From an uncultured Pelagibacteraceae bacterium (GTDB lineage Bacteria; Pseudomonadota; Alphaproteobacteria; Pelagibacterales; Pelagibacteraceae): a stretch of DNA of 64,000 nt. The notes beneath the pieces were generated by a model. It was given only the letters and a program-made list of their open reading frames with translations. It had not been told where the DNA came from and made no database searches. Below, one piece after another: positions 40,094 to 49,304 of this stretch (the first letter of the stretch is position 1; each line of letters opens with the position of its first letter). Where the stretch lies: positions 1 through 64,000 of the forward strand of contig CABZLO010000004.1 of the NCBI GenBank assembly GCA_902526595.1. The letters are read 5' to 3'. The position numbers were made by a program, and so were the translations under genes.

Positions 40094-41047
40094 ATGAAAA
40101 AAATCCTGATCACTAGAAGATTGTTAAGATCTTGTGAGGATAAAGCTAAAGAAACATTTGAAGCAAATTTTAATTTAAACGACGAGTTATATTCTCAAAA
40201 AAAATTAATTGAATTAAGCGTAGGACAAGATGCAATATTATCATCTTTAACTGATAAATTAGATGCTGAAACAATTAATCAACTTTCAGATACTATAAAA
40301 ATAATTTCTAATTTTGCAGTTGGATTTGGAAATATAGACTTAGATGCAGCAAAGAAGAGAGGTATTGCAGTTACAAATACTCCAGATGTACTAACTGATG
40401 CAACAGCTGAAATTGGAATGTTGTTGATATTAGGTGCATGTAGAAGAGCTGCTGAGGGAATTGAAAGTGCTAAAGAAGGTGGTTGGAAGTGGTCTGCAGA
40501 TTATTTAATTGGTAAGCAATTAACAGGTGCAAGACTTGGAATACTTGGGATGGGGAGAATTGGTCAAAAAATTGCAAAAGTTGCTAATTCTTTAGGAATG
40601 ATCATTCATTATCACAACAGATCAAAGTTAAGTGAAGATAAAGAAAACGGAGCAACTTACCATGACAATTTGAAAGACTTACTTTCAGTATCTGATGTAT
40701 TGTCTGTTTGTTGTCCAGCTTCAAAAGAAACAGTCGATATGATCAACAAAGATACAATTGAATATTTACCTAAAGGAGCAATTGTCACAAACGTTGCAAG
40801 AGGAGATATAATTGAGGATGAAGCTTTGATTGATGCTCTGAATAGAAGAAAAGTTTATGCTGTCGGGTTAGATGTTTACAAGAACGAACCAAATTTAAAT
40901 CCTGGATATCTGAAACATAAAAGCGCATTTATACTTCCACATTTAGGTAGTGCCACAAAAGAAACTCGTACAGCAATGGCTAATTTGGCAATAGATAATA
41001 TCTATGAATTTTTTAAAACAGGTAACTGTAAAAATAAAGTTAATTAA
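40094..41047 (+). CDS. D-2-hydroxyacid dehydrogenase (glycerate/glyoxylate reductase type)
   Basis: A 317-aa NAD(P)-dependent enzyme that reduces glyoxylate or hydroxypyruvate or oxidises D-glycerate. Family marks are 'ISNFAVGFGNIDLDAAKKRGIAVTNTPDVLTDATAEIGMLLIL', the dinucleotide motif 'LGILGMGRIGQKIAK', 'NVARGDIIEDEALIDAL' (catalytic Arg), 'DVYKNEPNLNP' (Glu) and 'ILPHLGSATKETR' (His). The length is normal. It closes the 35-41 kb 2-hydroxyacid group; a 112-nt spacer with only weak secondary structure separates it from the alcohol dehydrogenase. Confidence 0.95.
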   Translation: MKKILITRRLLRSCEDKAKETFEANFNLNDELYSQKKLIELSVGQDAILSSLTDKLDAETINQLSDTIKIISNFAVGFGNIDLDAAKKRGIAVTNTPDVLTDATAEIGMLLILGACRRAAEGIESAKEGGWKWSADYLIGKQLTGARLGILGMGRIGQKIAKVANSLGMIIHYHNRSKLSEDKENGATYHDNLKDLLSVSDVLSVCCPASKETVDMINKDTIEYLPKGAIVTNVARGDIIEDEALIDALNRRKVYAVGLDVYKNEPNLNPGYLKHKSAFILPHLGSATKETRTAMANLAIDNIYEFFKTGNCKNKVN

Positions 41048-41159
41048 CAATCTCAAGTTGTATTAATTAAATCTATCATTTATTAAAATTATTCTAAGCT
41101 GCTAGACTTATTTTTTAATTCAATCTACAATTTAAAAATAAAAATTAAAGAGGGGTATA

Positions 41160-42221
41160 ATGAAAGCACAGGTGTTACATAAGTATGACCCAGAGATGAA
41201 AGAAAAGGTTTGGGTTACAGGTGAAGAGTTACCAAATCCAAAAATAGAGAAAGCCAGCGATGTAATCGTTAAAATTGGAGCTGCAGGAGTTTGCAGAACA
41301 GATTTACATATAATTGAAGGAGTATGGAAACACATTACAGACCAAAATAATGATCTATTACCAATGGTTATGGGACATGAAAATGCTGGGTGGATTGAAG
41401 AAGTTGGTAAAGATGTTACAGGATTTAAAAAAGGGGATGCAGTTATTTTACACCCTAAAGTTTCTGGCACAGGAGGAACATGTTTAGACTGCAGAAGAGG
41501 AAATGATATGCATGCGGAAGATCCTATCTTTGCAGGTTTGAATGTTAAACATGGAGGATATTCAGAATTACTTCAAACAAGTGTTAGAAATTTAATAAAA
41601 ATTCCAAAAGTTCTTGGTCCAATAGATGTAGCTCCTTTTTCTGACGCTGGTTTGACGGCCTACAGGGTAGTGAAAAAAGCTACAAGACACCTACTACCTG
41701 GAGAAACTTGTGTAATAATAGGTGCTGGTGGACTAGGGCATATAGCAATTCAATGTATGAAAGCAATGTGTGCCGCAAATATTATTGTGGTTGAAAAAGC
41801 TAAAGCACCCTTAGATCATGCAATGGAGCTTGGAGCAGACCATGGAGTCTTAATAGATGGTAATGAAATTGAGAGGGTTAAAGAGCTTACTAAAGGTAAA
41901 GGAGCAGAGGCTGTCATTGATTTTGTTGGTGAAAAAGGTTCAACACCAATGGGAATTAAAATGACAAAAGCAACTGGAACTTTTTATATTGTAGGCTATG
42001 GAGAAGAAATAAGAGTTTTGGCGATTGATATGATCGATCAAGAAAAAAGTATAGTTGGAAGTCTTGTTGGTACATGGGCTGAATTATACGAATTAATGGA
42101 ATTAGCTGACAAAGGTTTAGTTAAACTTTCTATGAAAGAATATAAACTTGAAGATGCTAACAAAGCTTTACATGACCTAAATGATGGAAAGATTAAAGGT
42201 CGTGCTGTTTTGGTTCCATAA
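41160..42221 (+). CDS. Zinc-type NAD(P)-dependent alcohol dehydrogenase with reduced structural-zinc lobe
   Basis: A 353-aa medium-chain dehydrogenase. The catalytic zinc ligands are visible as C45 ('GVCRTDLH') and H73-E74 ('MGHENAGWIEEVG'), and the cofactor motif is 'VIIGAGGLGHIAIQCM'. The structural zinc lobe, normally four Cys, is reduced to 'GTCLDCRRGNDMHAED': C108 and C111 remain, the first Cys is Gly and the fourth is His. A strong ribosome site (GAGGGG) precedes the ATG. It is 24 nt ahead of the ABC importer and probably oxidises the polyol or alcohol that the importer brings in; this link is inferred from context. Confidence 0.93.
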   Translation: MKAQVLHKYDPEMKEKVWVTGEELPNPKIEKASDVIVKIGAAGVCRTDLHIIEGVWKHITDQNNDLLPMVMGHENAGWIEEVGKDVTGFKKGDAVILHPKVSGTGGTCLDCRRGNDMHAEDPIFAGLNVKHGGYSELLQTSVRNLIKIPKVLGPIDVAPFSDAGLTAYRVVKKATRHLLPGETCVIIGAGGLGHIAIQCMKAMCAANIIVVEKAKAPLDHAMELGADHGVLIDGNEIERVKELTKGKGAEAVIDFVGEKGSTPMGIKMTKATGTFYIVGYGEEIRVLAIDMIDQEKSIVGSLVGTWAELYELMELADKGLVKLSMKEYKLEDANKALHDLNDGKIKGRAVLVP

Positions 42222-42245
42222 TTAACAACAAAAAGAGGGGAAAAC

Positions 42246-43781
42246 ATGAAGACAATAAAAACCTACGTAGTAGCACTTATCTCGGCTTTGTTGGTATTAA
42301 GTCCTGTTGCGTATGCTGATAAGTGGAGCGATCAGTTTCCACATATCAAGGCTACTGGAGATATTCCAGGTGATTGTTCTTATGATGCTATGTCTAAGAA
42401 AAATTACAAAGGTAAGACGCTTAAAATAAATACACATGCTGTTCCAGTTATGGGAGAGCCAACAGCTTTACATGCTGAGCAATTTGCTAAACTTACTGGA
42501 GCAAAAGTTGATGTAACACATACACCAGCTGGTGATTTGTATGCAAAAGCGATGGTTCCATTTCAAGCAGGTCAAGCTCCGTATGATATAGTTTTTGGAT
42601 TTTCAAACTTTATTAATGATTGGAAAAGATACTTAGAGCCAGTTCCAAAAAAATATGTTGAGATGAAACAAATGCAAGACGTTACTCCATCTCACATTGG
42701 TATAGCATCTTGGGATGGTGTTATGTATCAGTTTCCAGTTGATGGTGACAGACACTATTTAAAATATAGAAAAGACGTGATTGATAATCCTGAGTATCAA
42801 AAAAAATATAAAGCTGATACTGGTAAAGAGTTAAGAGTTCCAAAAACATGGAAAGAGTATGGAGAAATGGCTGCGTACTTTAATGGTTGGGACTGGGATG
42901 GAGATGGCGAGAAAGAATATGGATCTGCAGAAGTTATGAAAAAAGATGACTTGATGTATGCAGCTTTTTATTCAAGATCTGCTGCTTACTCAAAAAATCC
43001 TAAAACTCCAGGTGGTTTTTTCTTTGATTTAAAAACTATGAAACCATTGATTAACAATCCAGGTTTTGTGGAAGCTTTAACAGACTGGGTTGCAGCTACT
43101 AAATATGTTCCTCCAGGAGGAATAAACTTTGGTCTTGGTGATGAAATTGGATCATTTGGTGGTGGACAAACTTTGTTTAGTTTTTCATGGGATGATGCAT
43201 TTGTTGCTGCTATGCAACCTGACAGCCCAATTAACAACAAAGTTGGTGCTGCTCAATTACCTGGTGCAATGAAAGTTTGGAATAGATCAACAAACTCTTG
43301 GGATGATGGCTTTAACCAAGCTCCTTTCTTCGTATGGGGATGGGCAGTTGGTGTTGCTAAGAAAAGTAAAGAAAAAGAAATGGCTTTTGATTACTTATGT
43401 TTCTTTGCAAACGAAGCAAATCACCAAGCTGACATAGGTATTGGTCGTTTTGGAGTTAACCCATTTAGAAATGATGACTTTAAAGCAGATGTTTGGACTC
43501 AAATTGGTTGGGATAAAGATATTGCCCAATCATACGTTGATACCCTAGCTCAGATGGAAGATAGTAAGAATAGAGTTTTCCCATTGAGAGTTCCAGGTAC
43601 ATTTGAGTTTAACGCTGCATTAGCTACAGCTGCTGCAAAAGCTTTAGCTGGACAGTTATCACCACAAGCTGCCTTAGACGAAGCTGCTAAGCAGTGGGAA
43701 GATATACTTAATAGAGTAGGAAAAGACAATGTAAGAGCAGCTTACTCTGTTGGTGTAGCAATGGAAGATAACAAGCTTTAA
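42246..43781 (+). CDS. ABC transporter periplasmic substrate-binding protein (glycerol/polyol GlpV-like)
   Basis: A 511-aa type II binding protein with signal peptide 'YVVALISALLVLSPVAYA' and a GAGGGG ribosome site. It has 'LKINTHAVPVMGEPTALHAEQFAKLTGAKVDVTHTPAGDLYAK', 'PYDIVFGFSNFINDWKRYLEP' and 'GQTLFSFSWDDAF'. Length and partners resemble the GlpV component of the rhizobial glycerol importer more than ordinary maltose-type proteins. An EF-hand-like loop 'DWDGDGEKEYGSAE' lies at residues 216-229. A perfect hairpin after the stop codon separates it from the permease genes. The substrate is inferred; it could be glycerol, a sugar alcohol or a sugar. Confidence 0.9.
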   Translation: MKTIKTYVVALISALLVLSPVAYADKWSDQFPHIKATGDIPGDCSYDAMSKKNYKGKTLKINTHAVPVMGEPTALHAEQFAKLTGAKVDVTHTPAGDLYAKAMVPFQAGQAPYDIVFGFSNFINDWKRYLEPVPKKYVEMKQMQDVTPSHIGIASWDGVMYQFPVDGDRHYLKYRKDVIDNPEYQKKYKADTGKELRVPKTWKEYGEMAAYFNGWDWDGDGEKEYGSAEVMKKDDLMYAAFYSRSAAYSKNPKTPGGFFFDLKTMKPLINNPGFVEALTDWVAATKYVPPGGINFGLGDEIGSFGGGQTLFSFSWDDAFVAAMQPDSPINNKVGAAQLPGAMKVWNRSTNSWDDGFNQAPFFVWGWAVGVAKKSKEKEMAFDYLCFFANEANHQADIGIGRFGVNPFRNDDFKADVWTQIGWDKDIAQSYVDTLAQMEDSKNRVFPLRVPGTFEFNAALATAAAKALAGQLSPQAALDEAAKQWEDILNRVGKDNVRAAYSVGVAMEDNKL

Positions 43782-43787
43782 AAAACT

Positions 43788-43814
43788 TTGTGGCCGTCAT
43801 AACGACGGCCACAA
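43788..43814 (+). other. Intra-operon hairpin between binding-protein and permease genes
   Basis: A perfect 11-bp stem (TTGTGGCCGTC / GACGGCCACAA) with a 5-nt ATAAC loop begins 6 nt after the binding-protein stop. No U-run follows, so it is not a classical terminator. Such hairpins between binding-protein and permease genes usually protect the upstream mRNA from 3' exonucleases and raise binding-protein levels. The GC content of the stem stands out against the AT-rich surroundings. Confidence 0.8.
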
Positions 43815-43839
43815 CAAATAAATTCCAAAAATTACAATT

Positions 43840-44706
43840 ATGAATTTTAAGCACAAGTATGTTTTTTTATTTCCTGGTTTATTTGTGCTTATAGGAATAC
43901 TTATTTTTCCTATAATTTTTACTATCAGATTAAGTTTATCAGGCTGGAATAGTTATACGCCTGAAATGAATTTTATAGGAATTACAAATTATATAAGACT
44001 TTTTACTGACGACCCAAGATTTTGGGAGTCTTTCTTTAGACTAAGTTTTTTATCAGTTACTACTGTTATTCTTCAATACATTATTGGTTTTGCATTAGCG
44101 CTTATAGTTTGGAGAGAAATTAAATTTAAAAGATTCTTCAGAGTTATTTTTCTAATTCCTATGATGACCACACCTGTCATTATGACAGTAATTTGGAGAA
44201 CGTTTTTTCATGAGTCCCTAGGTCCTGTGAATGATCTCTTGGGTAACTTAGGAGTAGAGCCTATATTATGGCTCAGTGATCCAGTTATTGCTAAATTCAC
44301 TGTCATTATTGTTGAAGTTTGGCAGTGGACCCCATTTATGTTTTTATTGTTACTTGCAGGTTTATTATCTCTACCTAAAGAACCTTTTTTAGCTGCAGCC
44401 ATAGATGGTGCAAGTCCTTTAAGAAAGTTTGTATATGTTACATTTCCACTAATGGCACCAATCTCAATTGGTGCAATTATTATTAGATTAATTGAGGCCT
44501 CAAAGATAATGGATACAGTTTTTGTATTGACTTCTGGAGGACCAGGTACTGCAACAGAGACATCAAGTTTTTATATTTACATTAAAGGTTTAAGGGAGTT
44601 TCAAATGGGTTATGCTGCAACACTTTCTTTTACGTATTTAGTTATAATGATCATAAGTCTAACGATCATAGCAAAAGTTTTAACAAAATTGATGATTAAA
44701 GAATAA
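43840..44706 (+). CDS. ABC transporter permease (MalF/UgpA type, GlpP-like)
   Basis: A 288-aa permease with six membrane helices; the first follows 'KHKYVFLFPGLFVLIGILIFP'. The coupling (EAA) loop is 'EPFLAAAIDGASPLRKFVYVTFPLMAP' near residues 182-208, which docks onto the ATPase. 'FWESFFRLSFLSVTTVILQYIIGFALAL' is typical of the sugar/glycerol permease family. It overlaps the next permease gene by one base. Confidence 0.94.
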   Translation: MNFKHKYVFLFPGLFVLIGILIFPIIFTIRLSLSGWNSYTPEMNFIGITNYIRLFTDDPRFWESFFRLSFLSVTTVILQYIIGFALALIVWREIKFKRFFRVIFLIPMMTTPVIMTVIWRTFFHESLGPVNDLLGNLGVEPILWLSDPVIAKFTVIIVEVWQWTPFMFLLLLAGLLSLPKEPFLAAAIDGASPLRKFVYVTFPLMAPISIGAIIIRLIEASKIMDTVFVLTSGGPGTATETSSFYIYIKGLREFQMGYAATLSFTYLVIMIISLTIIAKVLTKLMIKE

Positions 44707-45554
44707 TGGAAAAACTCTACAAATTTTTAAAATATACATTTATTATTCTGTGGACAGTTTTTATTGTGGCTCCTTTTCTGTGGGCTATTTCTACTTCTTT
44801 TAAAGATTTCCAGTCAGTAAATAGTAAGGTTACTTATATTCCCTGGTTAGATTTTGAACCAACACTTGAAGGATGGCGTGTATTAGTTAAGTCACCTGCA
44901 AGAGGTGGAGTGGATATTGTTGAACCTTACTTCAATAGCCTTTTTGTAACCTGCACTGCAAGTTTAATAAGTATAGTTTTAGGGACGTTAGCAGCTTATG
45001 CTCTATCGAGATTTACATTTAAAGCAGGTTTTGTAAGAAATAACGATATTACTTTCTTTTTTATATCTCAAAGAATAATGCCACCGATTGTTTTATCGAT
45101 ACCCTTTTTTATATTTTTAAGCACGATTGGATTATTAGATAGTTTGATAGGACTAGTAGTAGTTTATATAGTTCTATTAATGCCCATAGCAGTTTGGATT
45201 ATGGTAGATTTTTTTAATAGAGTTCCAAAAGAGTTAGATGAAACAGCACTGATAGACGGATGTAATCCTTACCAGGCATTTTATAAAGTTGTGCTGCCAA
45301 ACTCTATACCAGGATTAATTGTTGCAGGTATGTTCTGTATTATATTTGGTTGGATAGATTTTTTCTTTGCATTTATTTTAACATTTACAGAGGTACAATT
45401 ATTACCTGTAAAGGTTGTAGCGCTTAATTCTTCAATAACACCTTGGTGGAGCTTGTCAGCATCTGCTTTAATATCGGTCGCGCCTTTAATTATTGTAGCT
45501 TTCATTGTGGAGAGATATTTATCTAAAGGAAATTTATCTGGAGCATTAAAATAA
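44706..45554 (+). CDS. ABC transporter permease (MalG/UgpE type, GlpQ-like)
   Basis: A 282-aa permease with six helices; 'FIVAPFLWAISTSFKD' marks the first and 'PYFNSLFVTCTASLISIVLGTLAAYALSRF' the second pair. The coupling loop is 'PKELDETALIDGCNPYQAFYKVVLPNSIPG'. It pairs with the preceding permease to form the membrane channel. It overlaps its neighbours by one base on each side (TAATG-type coupling). Confidence 0.94.
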   Translation: MEKLYKFLKYTFIILWTVFIVAPFLWAISTSFKDFQSVNSKVTYIPWLDFEPTLEGWRVLVKSPARGGVDIVEPYFNSLFVTCTASLISIVLGTLAAYALSRFTFKAGFVRNNDITFFFISQRIMPPIVLSIPFFIFLSTIGLLDSLIGLVVVYIVLLMPIAVWIMVDFFNRVPKELDETALIDGCNPYQAFYKVVLPNSIPGLIVAGMFCIIFGWIDFFFAFILTFTEVQLLPVKVVALNSSITPWWSLSASALISVAPLIIVAFIVERYLSKGNLSGALK

Positions 45555-46633
45555 TGAATTTAATCGGAGAAAATATAACTTACAAACCAGACGATCAGTT
45601 TCATTTAAACGATGTTTCATTTAATTTTAAAAAAGGAAATCTGTATACTATCCTAGGAAGAACTTTATCTGGAAAAACTACATTTTTAAAAACAATCGCT
45701 GGTCTGCTAAACCCTGATAGTGGAAATTTATCATTTGAGGACAATGATTTTATCAAAATACCTGTGTGGGAAAGAAATGTAGCAATGGTTTATCAACAAT
45801 TTATTAATTATCCTCATCTAAATGTTTATGAGAATATAATTTTCCCCCTTAAACAAAGGAAAATAAGCGAAGATCAAATAAAGAAGGATGTAGAAGAAGC
45901 GCTTAAAACTGTAGGACTAGTCGGTTTCGAAAATAGGAAGATCCAAGAATTATCTGGAGGACAGCAACAAAGAGTTGCTTTAGCGAGATCATTAGCAAAA
46001 AAAGCAAAAATATTATTACTGGATGAACCTTTGGTTAATTTAGATTACAAATTAAGAGAACAATTAAGAGAAGAATTTAAAAGAATATTCACACAAGGTT
46101 TATCTGAAGATACTATTTTAATCTACTCTACTACTGACCCACAGGAAGTCATGGAATTAAACGGTGAGGTGATAGTGTTAGATGAGGGTAAAGTTTTACA
46201 AAAAGGACCTGCAAAAGAAATTTTTGAAAATCCTAGAACTTTAAAGGTGGCTGAAATTTCAAATGATCCACCAATGAATATTTTGAAGGGAACAAAAAAT
46301 TCTGAAAAACTAAGTTTTGAAAATATTTTAATTAATTCTCCTTCCCATTTTAAAAATTTAAGTGATCAAGGTTATAATTTTGGGATTAGGGCCTCAGAAA
46401 TAAAATTAGATGATCAAGGTGAAGAGTTTGAAATTGAACTTGCTGAAATTAGTGGCTCAGAAACCTTATTGCATTTAAAAAAAGGAGAGTCTAAGGTGAT
46501 AGCTCTTATAGAAGAAGTTATGAATTTTAAAATTCATGAAAAAGTAAAAATTAAATTTAATGAAAATAAATTATATGCTTTTGATCAAAATGAAGAATTA
46601 GTTTCTTCACCTTATGGAGTATCTCATGGCTAA
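45554..46633 (+). CDS. ABC transporter ATP-binding protein (GlpS-like, canonical signature)
   Basis: A 359-aa ATPase with Walker A 'LGRTLSGKTTFLKTIAGL' (residues 35-52), Q-loop 'VYQQFINYPHLNVYENIIFPL', signature 'LSGGQQQRVALARSLAKKA' and Walker B 'ILLLDEPLVNLDYKLREQLREEF'. The usual catalytic His switch region reads 'ILIYSTTDPQEVMEL', where the expected His ('THD') is replaced by Thr-Asp. A C-terminal MalK/TOBE-like domain follows from about residue 240. The 'LVNLDYKLREQLREE' segment is characteristic of GlpS. It overlaps the second ATPase gene by 8 nt. Confidence 0.94.
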   Translation: MNLIGENITYKPDDQFHLNDVSFNFKKGNLYTILGRTLSGKTTFLKTIAGLLNPDSGNLSFEDNDFIKIPVWERNVAMVYQQFINYPHLNVYENIIFPLKQRKISEDQIKKDVEEALKTVGLVGFENRKIQELSGGQQQRVALARSLAKKAKILLLDEPLVNLDYKLREQLREEFKRIFTQGLSEDTILIYSTTDPQEVMELNGEVIVLDEGKVLQKGPAKEIFENPRTLKVAEISNDPPMNILKGTKNSEKLSFENILINSPSHFKNLSDQGYNFGIRASEIKLDDQGEEFEIELAEISGSETLLHLKKGESKVIALIEEVMNFKIHEKVKIKFNENKLYAFDQNEELVSSPYGVSHG

Positions 46634-47702
46634 AATTGAGTTATCAAATATTTCTCATACTTATAACCCAAATGATAATAATCCAACTTATGCACTTAAT
46701 CCGTTTTCTATGACTTGGGAAAATGGAAAGAGATACGCAATTTTAGGACCATCTGGTTGTGGAAAAACCACAATGTTAAACATTGTTTCAGGATTAGTTA
46801 GACCATCAAAAGGAAATATTTTATTTGACGAGAATGATGTAACAGATCTTATAACGGAAGAGAGAAATATAGCTCAAGTCTTTCAATTTCCAGTTATTTA
46901 TAACACCATGACAGTTTATGATAATTTAGCTTTTCCATTAAGATGTAGAAATTTTTCAGATCAAAAAATTGAAGAAAGGGTTAAATCAGTTTCAGACACT
47001 CTTAGATTGTCATCTTTTCTAAAGTCTCCAGCAAGAAAACTTACTGCCGACCAAAAGCAACTCATATCTCTTGGAAGAGGATTAGTAAGAGAGGATGTTG
47101 CGGGTGTTTTGATGGATGAACCATTAACCGTAATTGATCCAGATTTAAAATTTAGATTAAGAAGAAATTTAAAAGAAATTAATGAACAATACAAAACAAC
47201 ATTAGTTTATGTCACCCACGATCAAAACGAAGCAATGACATTTGCTGACAATATCATTGTGATGGATCAAGGAGAAATAGTTCAAGTAGGACTTCCAAAA
47301 GACTTATTTGAAAAACCAAGAACCACATTTGTTGGATATTTTATAGGTTCCCCTGCTATGAATTTATTTAATTCTCAAATTCTTTCTGATAATTCAATAA
47401 AGCTTAATAATGATACCATTAAAACTAAAACTGACTTGTCAAAAATTAAAGACAAGAATGTAAAATTGGGAATACGATCAGAATTCATTAAAATTGCAAC
47501 TGGTCAAAAAGAAAATATTGTTAGTGTTAAAGTAACAAGAGTTGAGGATTTTGGAAATTTTAAACTCATAACTGGTAAAGCTGGCGATTTAGAGATTAAG
47601 TCTAAGGTTGAGAGAGAAATTCCAATATCACTCGAGGAGCTAAAACTTCATTTACCTGCAGAAAAATGTTGTATTTACTCTAACGAAATGCTCGTTAATT
47701 AA
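46626..47702 (+). CDS. ABC transporter ATP-binding protein (GlpT-like, degenerate signature)
   Basis: A 358-aa second ATPase with intact Walker A 'LGPSGCGKTTMLNIVSGL', Walker B 'GVLMDEPLTVIDPDLKFRLRRNLK' and switch 'VYVTHDQNEAMTFA'. The signature helix is 'LTADQKQLISLGRGLVRED' instead of LSGGQ. The same LTAD...LGRGLVR...DEPLTVIDP pattern is what I recall from rhizobial GlpT, so the pair makes an asymmetric heterodimer with one consensus and one degenerate ATP site. The track start (46614) adds four residues; I prefer the ATG at 46626 in the typical ATGGCTAA overlap with the preceding stop. It converges with the GGT gene. Confidence 0.94.
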   Translation: MAKIELSNISHTYNPNDNNPTYALNPFSMTWENGKRYAILGPSGCGKTTMLNIVSGLVRPSKGNILFDENDVTDLITEERNIAQVFQFPVIYNTMTVYDNLAFPLRCRNFSDQKIEERVKSVSDTLRLSSFLKSPARKLTADQKQLISLGRGLVREDVAGVLMDEPLTVIDPDLKFRLRRNLKEINEQYKTTLVYVTHDQNEAMTFADNIIVMDQGEIVQVGLPKDLFEKPRTTFVGYFIGSPAMNLFNSQILSDNSIKLNNDTIKTKTDLSKIKDKNVKLGIRSEFIKIATGQKENIVSVKVTRVEDFGNFKLITGKAGDLEIKSKVEREIPISLEELKLHLPAEKCCIYSNEMLVN

Positions 47703-47704
47703 AA

Positions 47705-49282
47705 CTAATACCCAGATGCATATCCATCTTTTCTAGGATCCGAACCTCCAATTAATTTACCTTTTTTTCTGTCTATCTGGATTGCTTGACCTCCACCATG
47801 TGGATCATTAGTAAATTCTACTTTATGGCCAATAGTTTCAAGTTTACTTTTAACATCCTCGCTTATTTCTTTCTCAAGTTTGTAGATATTATTGAAATGA
47901 AATGCTCTAGGATAAGAAATGGCTTCTTGGGGAGACATATTAAAGTCAAAAATATTATTAAATACATGCACTTGTCCAACAGGTTGATATTGACCACCCA
48001 TTACTCCAAATGAAAGTACGGTTTTATTATCATTGTCTAAAGCTAAGCCTGGGATAATAGTGTGTAATGGTCTTTTGCCACCCTCAATACAGTTTGGATG
48101 ATCTCTTTCTACTCTAAAATTAGTTCCTCTATTGTGAAATAGGATACCTGACTTATTAGATGTAATCCCACTTCCAAACGAGTAGCAAATAGAATTTATA
48201 ATGGAGACAGAATTTAAATCCTTGTCAACCACTGTTAAGTATACAGTTTCTGGATGATTTGGAATCTTTAGGTCATTGATTTTATAACACTTGTTTAAAG
48301 ATATATTGTTAAATAATTCTTGAATACTTTGATCACTTAGAATTTTTTCTAGATCAATACTTATAAAATTTGGGTCTGCAATATTCTCTTCTCTTATTTT
48401 ATAACATAATTTTGTTACTTCAGCTTCAAGATGGAACCTTTCAACACTATCAGGGTTAAACTTATTTATTTTTAATTTCTCTAACAGTTTTAACATTAAT
48501 AACACTGTTACACCTGGTCCGTTAGGTGGACATTGGTGAACAGTCATATCTTTTAAATTCGAGGATATAGTTTTGGATTTTAAGGTTTTTTGAATTGAAA
48601 AATCTTCAATTGAATGTAGTCCTCCAATTTCATTTAAGCTCTTTACCATATCCTCAGCTATTGAACCTTGATAAAATTCCTTAATTCCATTTTTTTTAAT
48701 TATTTTTAGAGTATTAGCTAAAGGAATATTTTTTCTAATTTCATTATTTTTATAAACTTTTCCATTTTTTAAATATAAGTTTTTAGTAATTTTATGATTA
48801 TTTAATTTTTTAAATGACTTTTCCCAAGCTTCAGAAACTTTTTTAGTTACTTTATAACCATCTTCAGCATAATTAATTGAATTTAAAAATAATTCTCCAA
48901 AGTCTAACTTGCCATGTTCGTCGTGAATAGTTTTCCAAGCATCAAGGGCCCCTGGAATAGTTATGGAATGAGGGGTTGTTAACTCTATTTTATCAATGTC
49001 TTTACTTTCAAAAAATTCAAAGTTAGCTTTTTTAGGAGCAATACCTGATCCATTGTAGGAAATTGGATCTTTATTTTCCATTTTAACTATTGCAAAACAA
49101 TCACCCCCAATACCAGTTGAATTTGGTTCTACGACTGATAAGCAAATTGATGCTGCAATTGCAGCATCTACTGCATTTCCACCTTTTTTTAAAATATTAA
49201 GCGCTTCCTCCGTTGCGAGTGGGTGTGAAGTAGCGGCCATTGCATTTGCAGAAGTAGAGTCTGAATTTTTGTTAGATTTCAT
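47705..49282 (-). CDS. Gamma-glutamyltransferase family protein
   Basis: A 525-aa Ntn-hydrolase of the GGT family, which cleaves or transfers gamma-glutamyl groups; related acylases use other amides. The N-terminal half shows 'AATSHPLATEEALNILKKGGNAVDAAIAASICLSVVEPNSTGIGGDCF'. The autocleavage site that exposes the catalytic Thr is in 'PETVYLTVVDKDLNSVSIINSICYSFGSGI', close to the TTHxSVVD motif, with Tyr in place of His. 'GGKRPLHTIIPGLAL' and 'GVMGGQYQPVGQVHVFNNI' are in the small subunit. No signal peptide is seen, so it should be cytosolic, unlike classic periplasmic GGT. It is divergent from the TRAP operon. Confidence 0.92.
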   Translation of the reverse strand: MKSNKNSDSTSANAMAATSHPLATEEALNILKKGGNAVDAAIAASICLSVVEPNSTGIGGDCFAIVKMENKDPISYNGSGIAPKKANFEFFESKDIDKIELTTPHSITIPGALDAWKTIHDEHGKLDFGELFLNSINYAEDGYKVTKKVSEAWEKSFKKLNNHKITKNLYLKNGKVYKNNEIRKNIPLANTLKIIKKNGIKEFYQGSIAEDMVKSLNEIGGLHSIEDFSIQKTLKSKTISSNLKDMTVHQCPPNGPGVTVLLMLKLLEKLKINKFNPDSVERFHLEAEVTKLCYKIREENIADPNFISIDLEKILSDQSIQELFNNISLNKCYKINDLKIPNHPETVYLTVVDKDLNSVSIINSICYSFGSGITSNKSGILFHNRGTNFRVERDHPNCIEGGKRPLHTIIPGLALDNDNKTVLSFGVMGGQYQPVGQVHVFNNIFDFNMSPQEAISYPRAFHFNNIYKLEKEISEDVKSKLETIGHKVEFTNDPHGGGQAIQIDRKKGKLIGGSDPRKDGYASGY

Positions 49283-49304
49283 TAATAAATTCTACAGAAT
49301 TAAT

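Noticed and set aside
41047-41159. Terminator or riboswitch in the 112-nt spacer before the alcohol dehydrogenase
   Set aside because: Only very weak pairing (TAAG...CTTA before a T-rich run) is visible; not enough to call.
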